Assembly (NCBI GenBank): GCA_902761635.1
Contig: CACWLG010000003.1
Coordinates: 1 to 64,000 of the forward strand
Reading direction: 5' to 3'
Source of the DNA: Oscillospiraceae bacterium
Lineage (GTDB): Bacteria > Bacillota > Clostridia > Oscillospirales > Oscillospiraceae
DNA: 64,000 nt
Each line of letters opens with the position of its first letter. Within the stretch, counting starts at the first letter, position 1. The notes beneath the pieces are model-generated. The model was given only the letters and a program-made list of their open reading frames with translations. It did no database searches and was not told the origin of the DNA. Below are positions 8,723 to 17,779 of this stretch, one piece after another. Position numbers and translations under genes: made by a program.

Positions 8723-9296
8723 AATATATGACGAGGGGTTCCGGCTCCTCTGCGGCGTGGATGAGGCAGGACGCGGCCCCCTGGCGGGCCCTGTGTGCGC
8801 GGCGGCGGTAATCCTGCCGCGCGGCCTTATACTGGAGGAACTGAATGACTCCAAGAAGCTCACCGAGAAAAAGCGTGAAGCGCTGTTTGACCCGATCTGT
8901 GAACAGGCGATCAGCTTCGGTATCGCGTTTGCAAGCGTGGAGGAGATTGAGGAGCTGAATATTCTCAACGCCACCTTCCTCGCCATGAATCGCGCCATCG
9001 CAAAGCTGAATCCCGCCCCGGAGCTTGCGCTTGTTGACGGCAATCGCAGCACCGGCATCACAGTGAAAAACCGCTGTGTCGTGAAAGGGGATGCCAAGTG
9101 CGCCGATATCGCGGCGGCCTCGGTTCTGGCCAAGGTCAGCCGTGACCGTTATATGCTGGAGATGGCGCAGCGCTATCCGGAATATCATTTCGAGCAGCAC
9201 AAAGGATACGGCACAAAGCTTCATTATGCGGCGATCCGGGAATACGGACCATCCCCGATCCACCGGATGAGCTTTCTGAAGAATCTGCACGGATGA
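8694..9296 (+). CDS. rnhB: Ribonuclease HII
   Basis: Removes ribonucleotides and RNA primers from DNA-RNA hybrids. The active-site motif [14 protein letters not shown] supplies the first Asp and Glu; the remaining acidic residues are in LALVDGNR and [22 protein letters not shown], the type-2 RNase H signature. 200 residues, the usual length. It overlaps the end of rbgA and is joined to yraN by ATGA, so the four genes lepB-rbgA-rnhB-yraN form one operon. Confidence 0.95.
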   Translation: MTELWTLENEIYDEGFRLLCGVDEAGRGPLAGPVCAAAVILPRGLILEELNDSKKLTEKKREALFDPICEQAISFGIAFASVEEIEELNILNATFLAMNRAIAKLNPAPELALVDGNRSTGITVKNRCVVKGDAKCADIAAASVLAKVSRDRYMLEMAQRYPEYHFEQHKGYGTKLHYAAIREYGPSPIHRMSFLKNLHG

Positions 9297-9661
9297 ACGA
9301 GAAAAAAGACCTTGGTGTTTGGGGGGAAGATCGGGCTGCCCGTTATCTTCGCCTTCGCGGATATCGTGTGCTTGAACGAAATTTTCGCTGCCGCCAGGGA
9401 GAGATTGACATCATTGCCCGCAAAGGCAGCTTCATCGTCTTTGTTGAAGTGAAGCTCCGCAAAAATGCGGATCATGGCGAGGCGCGGGAATTTGTCACCT
9501 ATGCAAAGCAGCGCCGCGTCATCTGTGCGGCGGAGTACTGGCTTGTGAAAAACGAGTGTGAGCTGCAGCCGCGCTTCGATGTGATGGAGATCTACGCACC
9601 GGAGGGAACAGGGACAGTGCATCCCACGATCCGGCATCTGGAAAATGCCTTTTCCTATTAA
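9293..9661 (+). CDS. YraN-family (UPF0102) nuclease-like protein
   Basis: A 122-residue protein of the YraN/UPF0102 family, which has a restriction-endonuclease-like fold. Seen here are [12 protein letters not shown], the GEIDIIARK strand and FVEVKLRK, which carry the D-x(n)-E-x-K-type nuclease residues. Family members are linked to DNA processing by fold, and the in vivo role is not settled. It is the last gene of the lepB operon, directly after rnhB as in many bacteria. Confidence 0.88.
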   Translation: MNEKKDLGVWGEDRAARYLRLRGYRVLERNFRCRQGEIDIIARKGSFIVFVEVKLRKNADHGEAREFVTYAKQRRVICAAEYWLVKNECELQPRFDVMEIYAPEGTGTVHPTIRHLENAFSY

Positions 9662-9690
9662 TATATAATTGAACCCAATACAGATATGTA

Positions 9691-9711
9691 CCCTGCCCGA
9701 AACGGACAGGG
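9691..9711. terminator. Hairpin between convergent yraN and DUF1540 gene
   Basis: A 9-base stem with one mismatch (CCCTGCCCG / CGGACAGGG) and an AAA loop in the 56-base convergent gap. No clear T-run on either side, so it is a weak or factor-assisted terminator at best. Confidence 0.4.
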
Positions 9712-9717
9712 GAAAAC

Positions 9718-9894
9718 TCAGCAGCTGCCGCGCGGGCAGAAGGTCGAGCAATAGGTCTCGCCCTTGGAGCTGGCGTTTTCGTTCTGAACGCTGATGTGTT
9801 CTGCCACGCACCGGCAGTCGACGGTGTTGTATTTGCAGGCGATCACATCGCAGCCGACACCGGGATTCGGTCCGTGGGTTTTCTTTTCACTCAT
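9718..9894 (-). CDS. Small Cys-rich DUF1540-domain protein
   Basis: A 58-residue protein with eight cysteines arranged as CDVIACKYN...CRC...YCSTFCPRGSC. This is the DUF1540 pattern (C-x-V-x-x-C-x-Y-N followed by C-x-A-x-x-I-x-V) found in one or two copies in many Clostridia. The even number of cysteines suggests metal binding, but the function is unknown. The ATG at 9894 has a GGAGG site eight bases upstream that overlaps an earlier, weaker ATG at 9909. It is transcribed alone, convergent with yraN and divergent from the metallophosphoesterase. Confidence 0.8.
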   Translation of the reverse strand: MSEKKTHGPNPGVGCDVIACKYNTVDCRCVAEHISVQNENASSKGETYCSTFCPRGSC

Positions 9895-9964
9895 TTGTGC
9901 TGCCTCCATTGTTTTGGATTCAAGACCAGTATTTGCGTTTTGCTTGTGTTTATACGGAGGAAAT

Positions 9965-10666
9965 ATGGCCCTGTACACCATCGGAGATTTGCATCTGTCC
10001 CTTGCCAAAGAAAAGCCGATGGATATTTTTGGCGATTGTTGGCGAAAGCATGACGAAAAGCTGAAGGATGCTTTTTCCCGCTTGACGGATGAAGATCTCA
10101 CAGTGCTCTGCGGCGATTTGAGCTGGGGGATGAGTCTGGAGGAGACAGCCCCGGATTTTCATTTTGTGGACGCTCTGCCCGGAAAGAAGATCATCCTCAA
10201 GGGGAACCATGACTACTGGTGGAATACGGCGGCAAAAATCAAGCGCTTTTTTGAGCAGGAGGGGATCAAAAGCATTGAGATCCTCCATAACAACGCATAC
10301 ACCTATGGAGAATATGCCCTGTGCGGAACGCGGGGCTGGTTTTATGAGGAAGAAAAAGGCGGCGAGCATGACGCCAAAATCATGCGTCGGGAGATCATGC
10401 GGCTCGAAGCCTCGCTCAAGGCGGCCGGGGACAGAAAAAAGCTGGTCTTCCTTCATTACCCGCCCATTTACGGGACGTATCGCTGCGATGAAATCCTGCA
10501 GCTTCTGAAGGAACACCGCGTGCCGCTGTGCTGCTACGGTCATATCCACGGCAAAGGCTGTGCCGGGGCCTTCAACGGCTGGTATGAGGGAACGCAGTTC
10601 AAGCTTGTTTCGGCGGATTTCGTCAATTTTGCGCCTGTCAGATTACCGTTTTTTCAAGATGTTTAA
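9965..10666 (+). CDS. Metallophosphoesterase (calcineurin-like)
   Basis: A 233-residue soluble phosphoesterase. Dinuclear metal ligands are seen in order: IGDLHLS (D-x-H), LCGDLSW (GD), LKGNHDYWW (GNHD), LHYPP and CYGHIHGK (GH-x-H). The tail NFAPVRLPFF matches the YmdB-unrelated, ApaH-like group often annotated only as metallophosphoesterase; the substrate cannot be predicted. The ATG at 9965 has a CGGAGGAAAT site. Longer frames starting upstream run over the divergent promoter region and are not credible. It stands alone between two promoters. Confidence 0.85.
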   Translation: MALYTIGDLHLSLAKEKPMDIFGDCWRKHDEKLKDAFSRLTDEDLTVLCGDLSWGMSLEETAPDFHFVDALPGKKIILKGNHDYWWNTAAKIKRFFEQEGIKSIEILHNNAYTYGEYALCGTRGWFYEEEKGGEHDAKIMRREIMRLEASLKAAGDRKKLVFLHYPPIYGTYRCDEILQLLKEHRVPLCCYGHIHGKGCAGAFNGWYEGTQFKLVSADFVNFAPVRLPFFQDV

Positions 10667-10676
10667 GAATTAGCCA

Positions 10677-10705
10677 TTGATTTTAACGGAAATATCTGCT
10701 ATCAT
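10677..10705 (+). promoter_or_regulatory. Sigma-A-type promoter for tig
   Basis: TTGATT (10677-10682), 17 bases, TATCAT (10700-10705), about 40 bases ahead of the tig ATG and just past the metallophosphoesterase stop. Confidence 0.65.
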
Positions 10706-10746
10706 AGCACGGTGCGTGCAGACACATATAGAGGAGGAAATCAACC

Positions 10747-12036
10747 ATGATTTTGAAGAATGTTGAAAACAAAGAAAACAATACCGCTGCTTTTGTGGTA
10801 GAGTCTGATGCTGCCGAATTTGCCAAGGCCGTCAATGACGCCTATCTCAAAAACAGATCTTCCATAAGTATCCCCGGTTTTCGCAAGGGCAAGGCCCCCC
10901 GCGCCGTGATCGAAGGCATGTACGGTCCTGAGGTGTTCTATCAGGATGCCATGGATGAGCTGGCTCCTGCCGCCTATGAGTTTGGCATCAAGGAAGCCGG
11001 TCTGCGGGTCGTTGGCGCGCCCTCCATCTCCGATGTGAACATCAGCGATGAGAAGACCGTTGCCTACACCTTCTCCATATCTGTCTATCCTGAGGTGACC
11101 CTGGGCCAGTATAAGGGTCTTGAGGCGCCGAAGGCTGCTGTTGAGGTCAGCGATGCCGACGTGGAGGCAGAGCTCAACAGCGTTCGCAAGCGCAACGCCC
11201 GTATGCTGGACATTGATGACCGCGAGGCACGGATGGGCGATACCGCCAACATCGACTTCGACGGTTACCTGAACGGTGAGCGCTTCGATGGCGGCAAGGC
11301 CGAAGGCTATGCGCTGGAGCTCGGCTCCAACAGCTTCGTTCCCGGCTTCGAGGACCAGGTTGTCGGCATGAAGATCGGCGAAGAGAAGGACATCGGCATT
11401 ACCTTCCCCGAGGACTACACACCCGAGCTTGCCGGCAAGGATGTTGTCTTCAAGGTGAAGCTCAACAGCCTTACCACGCCTGAGCTGCCCGAGCTCGACG
11501 ATGAGTTTGCAAAGGACGTGTCTGAGTTTGACACGCTTGAAGAGTATAAAAACAGCATCCGCGAGAACCTGAGCAAGGTCCGCACCGAGCGCGCTGAGGC
11601 CGATTTCCGCAATGAGATCATGCGCCAGGCGGCGGAGAACATCACTGCCGACATTCCCACAGTCATGATCGACGAAAAGGTGGAGGATATCCTCCGCAAT
11701 TATGCAAGCCAGTTCGGCATGCGGGATAACAACGTCTCGCTTGACGAGATCAAGAAAATGATGGGTATTAACGACGAGATGATGGAAAACAGCATCCGCC
11801 CTGCCGCCCTCTTCCAGGTCAAAAACGATCTGCTGCTGGACGCCGTGATGGGCGCCGAGGAGCTTGCCGATACCGAGGAGGCCTTTGAGGCCTATGTTGA
11901 AAAGACTGCCAAGGATGTGGGCGCCACAGCCGAACAGCTCAAGCAGTACTTCGGCGAAGACTTCATGCGCCATGAGTTCCGCAAGGAGCTGGCAACCGAC
12001 CTGATCGTGGCCAGCGCCATTGCCAAAGCGGAATAA
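10747..12036 (+). CDS. tig: Trigger factor
   Basis: Ribosome-bound chaperone and peptidyl-prolyl isomerase that meets nascent chains at the exit tunnel. The N-terminal ribosome-binding domain has the GFRKGKAPR signature (near residue 43). The FKBP-like domain follows (MGDTANIDFDGYLNGERFDGG to about 245), then the helical C-terminal substrate cradle. 429 residues, a normal length. GAGGAGG precedes the ATG. It leads the tig-clpP-clpX-lon-engB cluster, a conserved order joining folding with proteolysis. Confidence 0.96.
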   Translation: MILKNVENKENNTAAFVVESDAAEFAKAVNDAYLKNRSSISIPGFRKGKAPRAVIEGMYGPEVFYQDAMDELAPAAYEFGIKEAGLRVVGAPSISDVNISDEKTVAYTFSISVYPEVTLGQYKGLEAPKAAVEVSDADVEAELNSVRKRNARMLDIDDREARMGDTANIDFDGYLNGERFDGGKAEGYALELGSNSFVPGFEDQVVGMKIGEEKDIGITFPEDYTPELAGKDVVFKVKLNSLTTPELPELDDEFAKDVSEFDTLEEYKNSIRENLSKVRTERAEADFRNEIMRQAAENITADIPTVMIDEKVEDILRNYASQFGMRDNNVSLDEIKKMMGINDEMMENSIRPAALFQVKNDLLLDAVMGAEELADTEEAFEAYVEKTAKDVGATAEQLKQYFGEDFMRHEFRKELATDLIVASAIAKAE

Positions 12037-12098
12037 TTTTCCTGCTTACCGGATATGCTCTTTTAGATTCCATTTCAGCCTGATAAGGAGCGTTTCAA

Positions 12099-12680
12099 AT
12101 GAGTTTAGTACCCTATGTAGTAGAGCAGACCAGCCGGGGTGAACGGTCTTACGACATCTTCTCCCGCCTGCTCAATGACCGTATCGTTCTTCTGTCCGAG
12201 GAAGTGAATGATACGACCGCAAGCCTGATCGTGGCACAGCTTCTGTATCTGGAAGCCCAGGATCCCGACAAGGACATTCAGTTTTACATCAACAGTCCCG
12301 GCGGCAGCGTATCCGCAGGCCTTGCAATCTACGATACCATGCAGTATATCAAGCCCGATGTGTCGACCATCTGCATCGGCATGGCGGCGTCCATGGGCGC
12401 CTTCCTGCTCTCCTCCGGCGCAAAGGGCAAGCGCATCGCCCTGCCCAATGCCGAGATCATGATTCACCAGCCCTCCGGCGGCAGCCAGGGGCAGGCCACC
12501 GACATTGAGATCCAGGCACAGCATATTCTCAAGATCAAGAGAAAGCTCAATGCGATTCTTGCGGAAAACACCGGCAAGAGTGTTGAGCAGATTGCGGCCG
12601 ATTGCGAGCGCGACTACTTTATGTCGGCAGATGAGGCCAGGGAGTACGGACTGATCGACAAGGTCATCTATAAGCGTTGA
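12099..12680 (+). CDS. clpP: ATP-dependent Clp protease proteolytic subunit
   Basis: Serine peptidase that forms the two-ring proteolytic chamber used by ClpX and other Clp ATPases. 193 residues with the catalytic Ser in [13 protein letters not shown], the His in IMIHQPSGG and the Asp in the [12 protein letters not shown] region. [13 protein letters not shown] is the oxyanion segment. AAGGAGC precedes the ATG. It lies 62 bases after tig and 55 bases before clpX. Confidence 0.97.
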   Translation: MSLVPYVVEQTSRGERSYDIFSRLLNDRIVLLSEEVNDTTASLIVAQLLYLEAQDPDKDIQFYINSPGGSVSAGLAIYDTMQYIKPDVSTICIGMAASMGAFLLSSGAKGKRIALPNAEIMIHQPSGGSQGQATDIEIQAQHILKIKRKLNAILAENTGKSVEQIAADCERDYFMSADEAREYGLIDKVIYKR

Positions 12681-12688
12681 TAAGTGCG

Positions 12689-12722
12689 GAAGGAGGGACC
12701 GGTTTGTGTTCCTCCTTCTTTG
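12689..12722 (+). terminator. Attenuating hairpin between clpP and clpX
   Basis: GAAGGAGG (12689-12696) pairs with CCTCCTTC (12711-12718), followed by TTTGTT. Placed in the 55-base gap, it could reduce readthrough so that clpP exceeds clpX. The short stem makes it a weak terminator. Confidence 0.55.
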
Positions 12723-12735
12723 TTAAGGAGATTAT

Positions 12736-13989
12736 ATGGCAAGAAATGAAGACAGACGCAGCATTCGCTGCTCTTTCTGCGGCAAACCCCAGTCTTTGGT
12801 GGAACACCTGATCGCCGGCAACAACTGTTATATTTGTGACGACTGTGTGCGGATGTGCGCCAGCATCATTGAAGAGGACATGGATAACCCGCAGGAGACG
12901 GTCCTGGGGTCTAACGGGCTGCCGCTGGAGCTGGCAAAGCTTCCCAAGCCCATGCAGATCAAGGCGCGCCTTGACGAATACGTTATCGGACAGGAGAGGG
13001 CGAAGATCGTTCTGGCCGTTGCGGTGTACAATCACTATAAACGCATCCTGCATGCAGCCAGAGATGAGGTGGAGCTGCAAAAGAGCAATATCCTCCTCAT
13101 CGGTCCCACTGGCAGCGGCAAGACGCTCTTTGCCCAGACCATGGCAAAAATGCTGGATGTTCCCTTCGCCATTGCGGACGCTACGACTCTGACAGAGGCA
13201 GGCTACGTGGGCGAAGACGTGGAGAACGTGATCCTCAAGCTCCTGCAGGCCGCCGACTTCGATGTTGAGCGAGCCCAGAAGGGGATCATCTACATCGACG
13301 AGATCGACAAGATCGCGCGGAAGAGTGAAAACACCTCCATCACCCGCGACGTCTCCGGCGAGGGCGTACAGCAGGCCATGCTGAAGCTTTTGGAGGGAAC
13401 GATCGCCAACGTCCCGCCCAATGGGGGACGCAAGCATCCGCAGCAGGAATTTATCCATGTGGATACCACCAACATTCTCTTTATCTGCGGCGGCGCGTTT
13501 GACGGTCTTGACAAGATCATCGAAAAACGCACCGATAAAAAGAGCATGGGCTTCGGTGCGGAGATCACCAGCAAGGCAGATCGGGATGCAGGCAAGATCA
13601 TGGCCCAGGTGCAGCAGCACGATCTGCTTCAGTTTGGCATCATTCCGGAGCTGATCGGGCGTCTGCCTGTGATCGCAACACTGGACAGCCTGACAAGGGA
13701 TGATCTGGTCCGCATCCTTACCGAACCGAAAAACGCCATGACACGCCAGTACCAGACACTCATGTCCTATGACGGGGTGGAGCTCGAGTATGAGCCGGAG
13801 GCGCTTGAGGCGATCGCCGACAAGGCCATTGCGCTGAAGATCGGCGCGAGAGGTCTCCGCAGTGTGGTTGAAGGCGTCATGACCGAACCCATGTACCGGG
13901 TCCCATCGGATAAAACGGCAAAGAAAGTCATCGTAACTGCCGAGTGTGTCCGGGAGGGAACAAGCCCGACGATCATTCACGAAGAATAA
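12736..13989 (+). CDS. clpX: ClpX AAA+ unfoldase
   Basis: Hexameric ATPase that recognises, unfolds and feeds substrates to ClpP. The N-terminal zinc-binding domain has CSFCGKP and CYICDDC. The AAA+ core has Walker [12 protein letters not shown], Walker [11 protein letters not shown], the GYVGEDVE pore loop and a sensor-2 region with ARGLRSVVE. The ClpP-docking loop is in the GFGAEI region. 417 residues. AAGGAG precedes the ATG. lon follows after 28 bases. Confidence 0.97.
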   Translation: MARNEDRRSIRCSFCGKPQSLVEHLIAGNNCYICDDCVRMCASIIEEDMDNPQETVLGSNGLPLELAKLPKPMQIKARLDEYVIGQERAKIVLAVAVYNHYKRILHAARDEVELQKSNILLIGPTGSGKTLFAQTMAKMLDVPFAIADATTLTEAGYVGEDVENVILKLLQAADFDVERAQKGIIYIDEIDKIARKSENTSITRDVSGEGVQQAMLKLLEGTIANVPPNGGRKHPQQEFIHVDTTNILFICGGAFDGLDKIIEKRTDKKSMGFGAEITSKADRDAGKIMAQVQQHDLLQFGIIPELIGRLPVIATLDSLTRDDLVRILTEPKNAMTRQYQTLMSYDGVELEYEPEALEAIADKAIALKIGARGLRSVVEGVMTEPMYRVPSDKTAKKVIVTAECVREGTSPTIIHEE

Positions 13990-14017
13990 ACGGCTTTGCT
14001 CTGAGAAGGGAGAAACC

Positions 14018-16405
14018 ATGGCACAGAACGAAGAGCTATTAGTCAAAATACCGCTGCTTGCACTGCGCGGCCTGCATGTGTTTCCCGGTATGCTCCTCAC
14101 CTTTGATGTGGAGCGGCCGGCTTCCATTGCCGCGCTGAACAATGCAGTGCGCGCAGATCAGTTGATCTTCCTCTCAGCCCAGAAGGATCTTGGGGCGGAT
14201 ATGCCGAAGGAGGACGAAATCTACGCCGTCGGTACGGTATGCCGCGTCCGGCAGCAGCTTAGGCAACCGCGGGGCAGCATCTGCCGCGTCATGGTGGAGG
14301 GCCTTTATCGCGCAAAAGCCGAAAGCATGAACTGTGACCCAAAGGGCTATACGGCCTATATTGTCCCCTGGGAGGATAAAACGGAACGGGTCAGCCCGGA
14401 GAGGAAAGAGGCGCTTTTAAGAAGCTGCCTTGCGCAGTTTGAGGAATACATCCAATATAACAGCGACATGATCAATGAGCAGATCATCAACCTTCTGGCA
14501 AACCCGGAGCCCGGTTATGTTTCCAATTATCTCTCCCAGAATGTCCGCTTGAGCATTGAAGACCGGCAGCTTCTGCTGGAGGAGCGCTATCCAACGCGCC
14601 GCCTTGCCATGCTCAACCGTCTTCTGTCGCGTGAGCTCAGCATTCTCAGCATTGAGAAGGAGCTGTCCGAGCAGACGCAGGAGGCTATGAACCGCGGGCA
14701 GCGGGATTACTACCTCAGGGAAGAGATGAAGATCATCCAGTCGGAGCTCGGCGAGGATGACGATATCGAGATCTACAGGGATAAGATTGCCGCCCTGCCG
14801 GTGAACGATGAGATCCGCGAAAAGCTCAACAAGGAGCTGGGCCGCCTCGCCAAGCAGCCCTTCGGCTCTTCCGAGGCTGCGGTGCTGCGCAACTATCTGG
14901 ATATCTGTCTGGAAATCCCCTGGGGCGTGACCACAAAGGAGACGGTCAATATCGCCAAGGCCCGCAAAAAGCTGGACGATGATCACTTCGGACTGGAGAA
15001 GGTAAAGGAGCGCATTCTGGAATACCTGGCAGTCAAGCAGCTGAGCCCGGATATCAAGGGCGGCCTGATCTGCCTGATCGGCCCTCCGGGTACCGGCAAG
15101 ACCAGCATTGCCCAGAGCGTTGCCGCCGCCACGAACCGCAAGCTGGTGCGCATTTCCCTGGGCGGCGTCCATGACGAAGCTGAGATCCGCGGACACCGCC
15201 GCACCTATATCGGCTCCATGCCGGGGCGCATCATCAGCGGCATCATTCAGGCGGGCTCCTGCAATCCGCTCATGGTGCTCGATGAGATCGACAAGCTGGC
15301 CGCCGACTACCGCGGCGACCCTGCTGCCGCCCTGCTGGAGGCTCTGGACGGAGAGCAGAACGGGTCCTTCCGGGATAATTTCCTGGAGCTGCCGTTTGAT
15401 CTTTCCGGCGTGTTCTTCATCACAACGGCGAATACCAGCTCTACGATTCCGCGCGCCCTGCTGGACCGCATGGAGGTCATTGAGCTCTCCAGCTACACGG
15501 ACGAGGAAAAGCTGCAGATCGCAAAGCAGCACCTGATCCCCAAACAGCGGAAGAAGCACGGCCTCAAGGCCTCCCAGCTCAAGATCCAGGATGATGCCAT
15601 CCGGGAGATGATACGCTCCTACACCCGGGAATCCGGCGTCCGCAATCTGGAACGCGAGATCGCCAATGTCTGCCGCAAGACAGCAAGCGGCGTGGCTGAG
15701 GAAAAATTCAAGAGTCTTACCCTGCATGCCGCAACCGTGGCAGAGCTTCTCGGCCCGGCCAGATTTAAGCCGGACACGCTGCACCCGCGCGATGAGATCG
15801 GCCTCGTGCGCGGCCTTGCCTGGACCCAGGTCGGCGGAGAGGTGCTGGATGTTGAGGCTGCGGTGGTCGACGGCACAGGGAGACTTGAGCTGACAGGCAA
15901 CCTCGGCGATGTGATGAAGGAGTCGGCCCGGGCAGCGGTTACCTATATCCGCAGTCGGAGCGCCCTGCTCGGCATAGACCCGGAGTTTTACAAAAACAAA
16001 GATATACATATCCACTTCCCGGACGGCGCTGTCCCGAAGGACGGCCCCTCCGCGGGCATTACGATGACAGTGGCGCTTGTCTCTGCGCTGACAGGCACGC
16101 CTGTGCGCCGTGACATCGCCATGACCGGCGAGGTCACACTGCGCGGTCGCATCCTTCCCATCGGCGGCCTGCGGGAAAAGACCATGGGCGCGCTGCGCGC
16201 AGGCGTCAAAACGGTTATCATACCGCTTGACAATGAGGCGGATCTGGAGAACATTGATCAGACAGTCCGGGCAAAGCTCAGCTTTGTGACAGCGGAGAAT
16301 GTGGATGATATCCTGGATCTGGTACTGGTCAGAAAGAAGAACGAGACAGCCGCCGCTGCTGCCCTGCCGGTGGCAGGCCAGGAAATGCTGGCTGTCAGAC
16401 AGTAA
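14018..16405 (+). CDS. lon: Lon protease (LonA type)
   Basis: ATP-dependent cytosolic protease for misfolded and regulatory proteins. About 795 residues in three parts: an N-terminal substrate-binding domain (LLALRGLHVFPGML), an AAA+ core with GPPGTGKTSIAQ and MVLDEIDKL, and the C-terminal Ser-Lys protease with the catalytic Ser in PKDGPSAGITM and the Lys in GLREKTMGAL. The chosen ATG at 14018 has a GGGAG site; an in-frame start at 13946 lies inside clpX. It ends one base before the engB ATG, so the two are coupled. Confidence 0.96.
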   Translation: MAQNEELLVKIPLLALRGLHVFPGMLLTFDVERPASIAALNNAVRADQLIFLSAQKDLGADMPKEDEIYAVGTVCRVRQQLRQPRGSICRVMVEGLYRAKAESMNCDPKGYTAYIVPWEDKTERVSPERKEALLRSCLAQFEEYIQYNSDMINEQIINLLANPEPGYVSNYLSQNVRLSIEDRQLLLEERYPTRRLAMLNRLLSRELSILSIEKELSEQTQEAMNRGQRDYYLREEMKIIQSELGEDDDIEIYRDKIAALPVNDEIREKLNKELGRLAKQPFGSSEAAVLRNYLDICLEIPWGVTTKETVNIAKARKKLDDDHFGLEKVKERILEYLAVKQLSPDIKGGLICLIGPPGTGKTSIAQSVAAATNRKLVRISLGGVHDEAEIRGHRRTYIGSMPGRIISGIIQAGSCNPLMVLDEIDKLAADYRGDPAAALLEALDGEQNGSFRDNFLELPFDLSGVFFITTANTSSTIPRALLDRMEVIELSSYTDEEKLQIAKQHLIPKQRKKHGLKASQLKIQDDAIREMIRSYTRESGVRNLEREIANVCRKTASGVAEEKFKSLTLHAATVAELLGPARFKPDTLHPRDEIGLVRGLAWTQVGGEVLDVEAAVVDGTGRLELTGNLGDVMKESARAAVTYIRSRSALLGIDPEFYKNKDIHIHFPDGAVPKDGPSAGITMTVALVSALTGTPVRRDIAMTGEVTLRGRILPIGGLREKTMGALRAGVKTVIIPLDNEADLENIDQTVRAKLSFVTAENVDDILDLVLVRKKNETAAAAALPVAGQEMLAVRQ

Positions 16406-16406
16406 A

Positions 16407-16994
16407 ATGAAGGCTTTGAATGTCAACAGGGCGGAGTTTGTCAAATCCGCCGCTGCACCCAATCAGTTTATCAACAGCAGTATCCCTTCGGTTGCCTTCG
16501 CCGGCAAATCAAATGTCGGGAAATCCTCTGTTATCAACCGTCTGCTCAACCGAAAAAACTTTGCGCGGGTCGGCTCTGAACCGGGGAAGACAATCCATGT
16601 CAATTATTTCCTGATTGATGAGCGCCTGTATCTCATCGACCTGCCGGGCTATGGCTATGCCAAGGTTTCACAGGCAGAGCGGGCGCGCTGGGGAAAGCTC
16701 ATGGAGGATTTCTTCGCCGCAGGCCTGTTTCAGCTGGGCGTCATGATCGTGGACGCACGGCACAAGCCCACGGCTGATGATGTGACCATGGCAGAATGGT
16801 TCAAAAGCACAGGCAGCCGCCTTGTAGTGGTGGCGAATAAGCTTGATAAGCTAAAAAAGAGTGAGATTGAGCCGAATCTTTCCCTCATCCGTGAGACCCT
16901 CGGCCTTCCGGAAGAGGTACTGCTGTTCCCGTTTTCAGCGGAAAAGGGCCAGGGCCGGGAAGCACTCCTGGCGGAAATCAACAAGCTGATATAA
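16407..16994 (+). CDS. engB: Ribosome biogenesis GTPase YsxC/EngB
   Basis: Small TRAFAC GTPase required for 50S assembly in Gram-positive bacteria. G1 is GKSNVGKSS, the switch Thr is in EPGKTIHVN, G3 is DLPGYGYAK, G4 is NKLDK and G5 is FSAEKG. 195 residues. The ATG at 16407 begins one base after the lon stop; a frame opening further upstream lies within lon. The lon-engB pair is widely conserved. A strong terminator follows. Confidence 0.94.
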   Translation: MKALNVNRAEFVKSAAAPNQFINSSIPSVAFAGKSNVGKSSVINRLLNRKNFARVGSEPGKTIHVNYFLIDERLYLIDLPGYGYAKVSQAERARWGKLMEDFFAAGLFQLGVMIVDARHKPTADDVTMAEWFKSTGSRLVVVANKLDKLKKSEIEPNLSLIRETLGLPEEVLLFPFSAEKGQGREALLAEINKLI

Positions 16995-17001
16995 GTTTTT
17001 T

Positions 17002-17032
17002 CTTCAGCGGGGAAAGATTTTCCCCGCTGAAG
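17002..17032. terminator. Terminator after engB
   Basis: A perfect 14-base inverted repeat (CTTCAGCGGGGAAA and its complement, loop GAT) with TTTTTTCTT before it and TTGTATTTTG after it. It closes the tig-clpPX-lon-engB cluster. Confidence 0.88.
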
Positions 17033-17033
17033 C

Positions 17034-17062
17034 TTGTATTTTGTAACAAGATTTGATAGAAT
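17034..17062 (+). promoter_or_regulatory. Promoter ahead of the M50 protease gene
   Basis: TTGTAT (17034-17039), 17 bases, TAGAAT (17057-17062). The predicted transcript start near 17069 leaves only about 10 bases before the GTG at 17078. Confidence 0.5.
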
Positions 17063-17077
17063 GACGATATCTTGGGG

Positions 17078-17779
17078 GTGAATACGATCAGCGATCTGGA
17101 GATTATTAAAAATGGCTTCGATTTCAGCTACCTGTTGGGGATACTGAAAAGTGTGATCCCGTCGCTGATCTGCATCACACTTCACGAGCTGAGCCATGGC
17201 CTTGTTGCCTATCGTCTTGGAGACAATACGGCAAAGCGTGCCGGACGGCTGACGTTGAATCCTCTGAAGCACCTGGACCCCATCGGTCTGCTGATGATGG
17301 TGACGGTCCATTTTGGCTATGCAAAGCCGGTGCCTGTAAACATGAACAACTTTAAAAACCCCAAGCGGGATATGGCCATTACAGCCCTGGCAGGGCCGGC
17401 GAGCAATATGCTGATCACGCTGGTGTTTCTTCTTCTTTACGGGACGTTCTATCTGCCGCTGAAGGGAAACAGCGTCGGCGAATATATTTTGGACATGCTC
17501 GATCTCACAGCGTACATCAGCATTGGCTATGCCATTTTCAACATGCTGCCGATCCCGCCGCTGGATGGCTCCAAGGTCGTGTTTTCCCTGCTTGATGAGG
17601 ACAGCTATCGCCGCCTGATGCGATATGAACGCTATGGCGGGCTGATTCTGATCATCCTCGTCTGGTCCGGCGTCCTCGGCACGCCTCTCTCCAGGGCGAT
17701 TCAATGGACGTATCTGCGTTTGTTCCCCATTGCACAATGGGCCTGCAATATTGTTTTGAAGCTGTTTTATAATAGATGA
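17078..17779 (+). CDS. Site-2-protease-like M50 membrane metalloprotease
   Basis: Polytopic zinc protease of the M50/YwhC rhomboid-unrelated S2P group, which cuts within or near membrane helices. The zinc site HELSH lies in a hydrophobic segment (ITLHELSHGLVAYRLG) and the third ligand in NMLPIPPLDGSK, both diagnostic. About 233 residues with roughly five membrane spans; no PDZ domain. The start is uncertain: GTG at 17078 or TTG at 17072, neither with a well-placed ribosome site, while the promoter is very close. It is coupled to scpA by ATGA. The substrate is unknown; the pairing with scpAB recurs in Clostridia. Confidence 0.85.
   Translation: MNTISDLEIIKNGFDFSYLLGILKSVIPSLICITLHELSHGLVAYRLGDNTAKRAGRLTLNPLKHLDPIGLLMMVTVHFGYAKPVPVNMNNFKNPKRDMAITALAGPASNMLITLVFLLLYGTFYLPLKGNSVGEYILDMLDLTAYISIGYAIFNMLPIPPLDGSKVVFSLLDEDSYRRLMRYERYGGLILIILVWSGVLGTPLSRAIQWTYLRLFPIAQWACNIVLKLFYNR

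Noticed and set aside
10741-11973. A 410-codon minus-strand frame opposite tig
   Set aside because: Antisense shadow; tig is complete and has a promoter and ribosome site.
12664-14142. A 492-codon minus-strand frame opposite clpX
   Set aside because: Fully antisense to clpX and the start of lon, with no promoter or ribosome site.
14417-16462. A 681-codon open frame on the minus strand opposite lon
   Set aside because: It lies wholly over lon, which has every catalytic motif. The frame is open because of GC-rich third positions; the translation shows no known family and no ribosome site.
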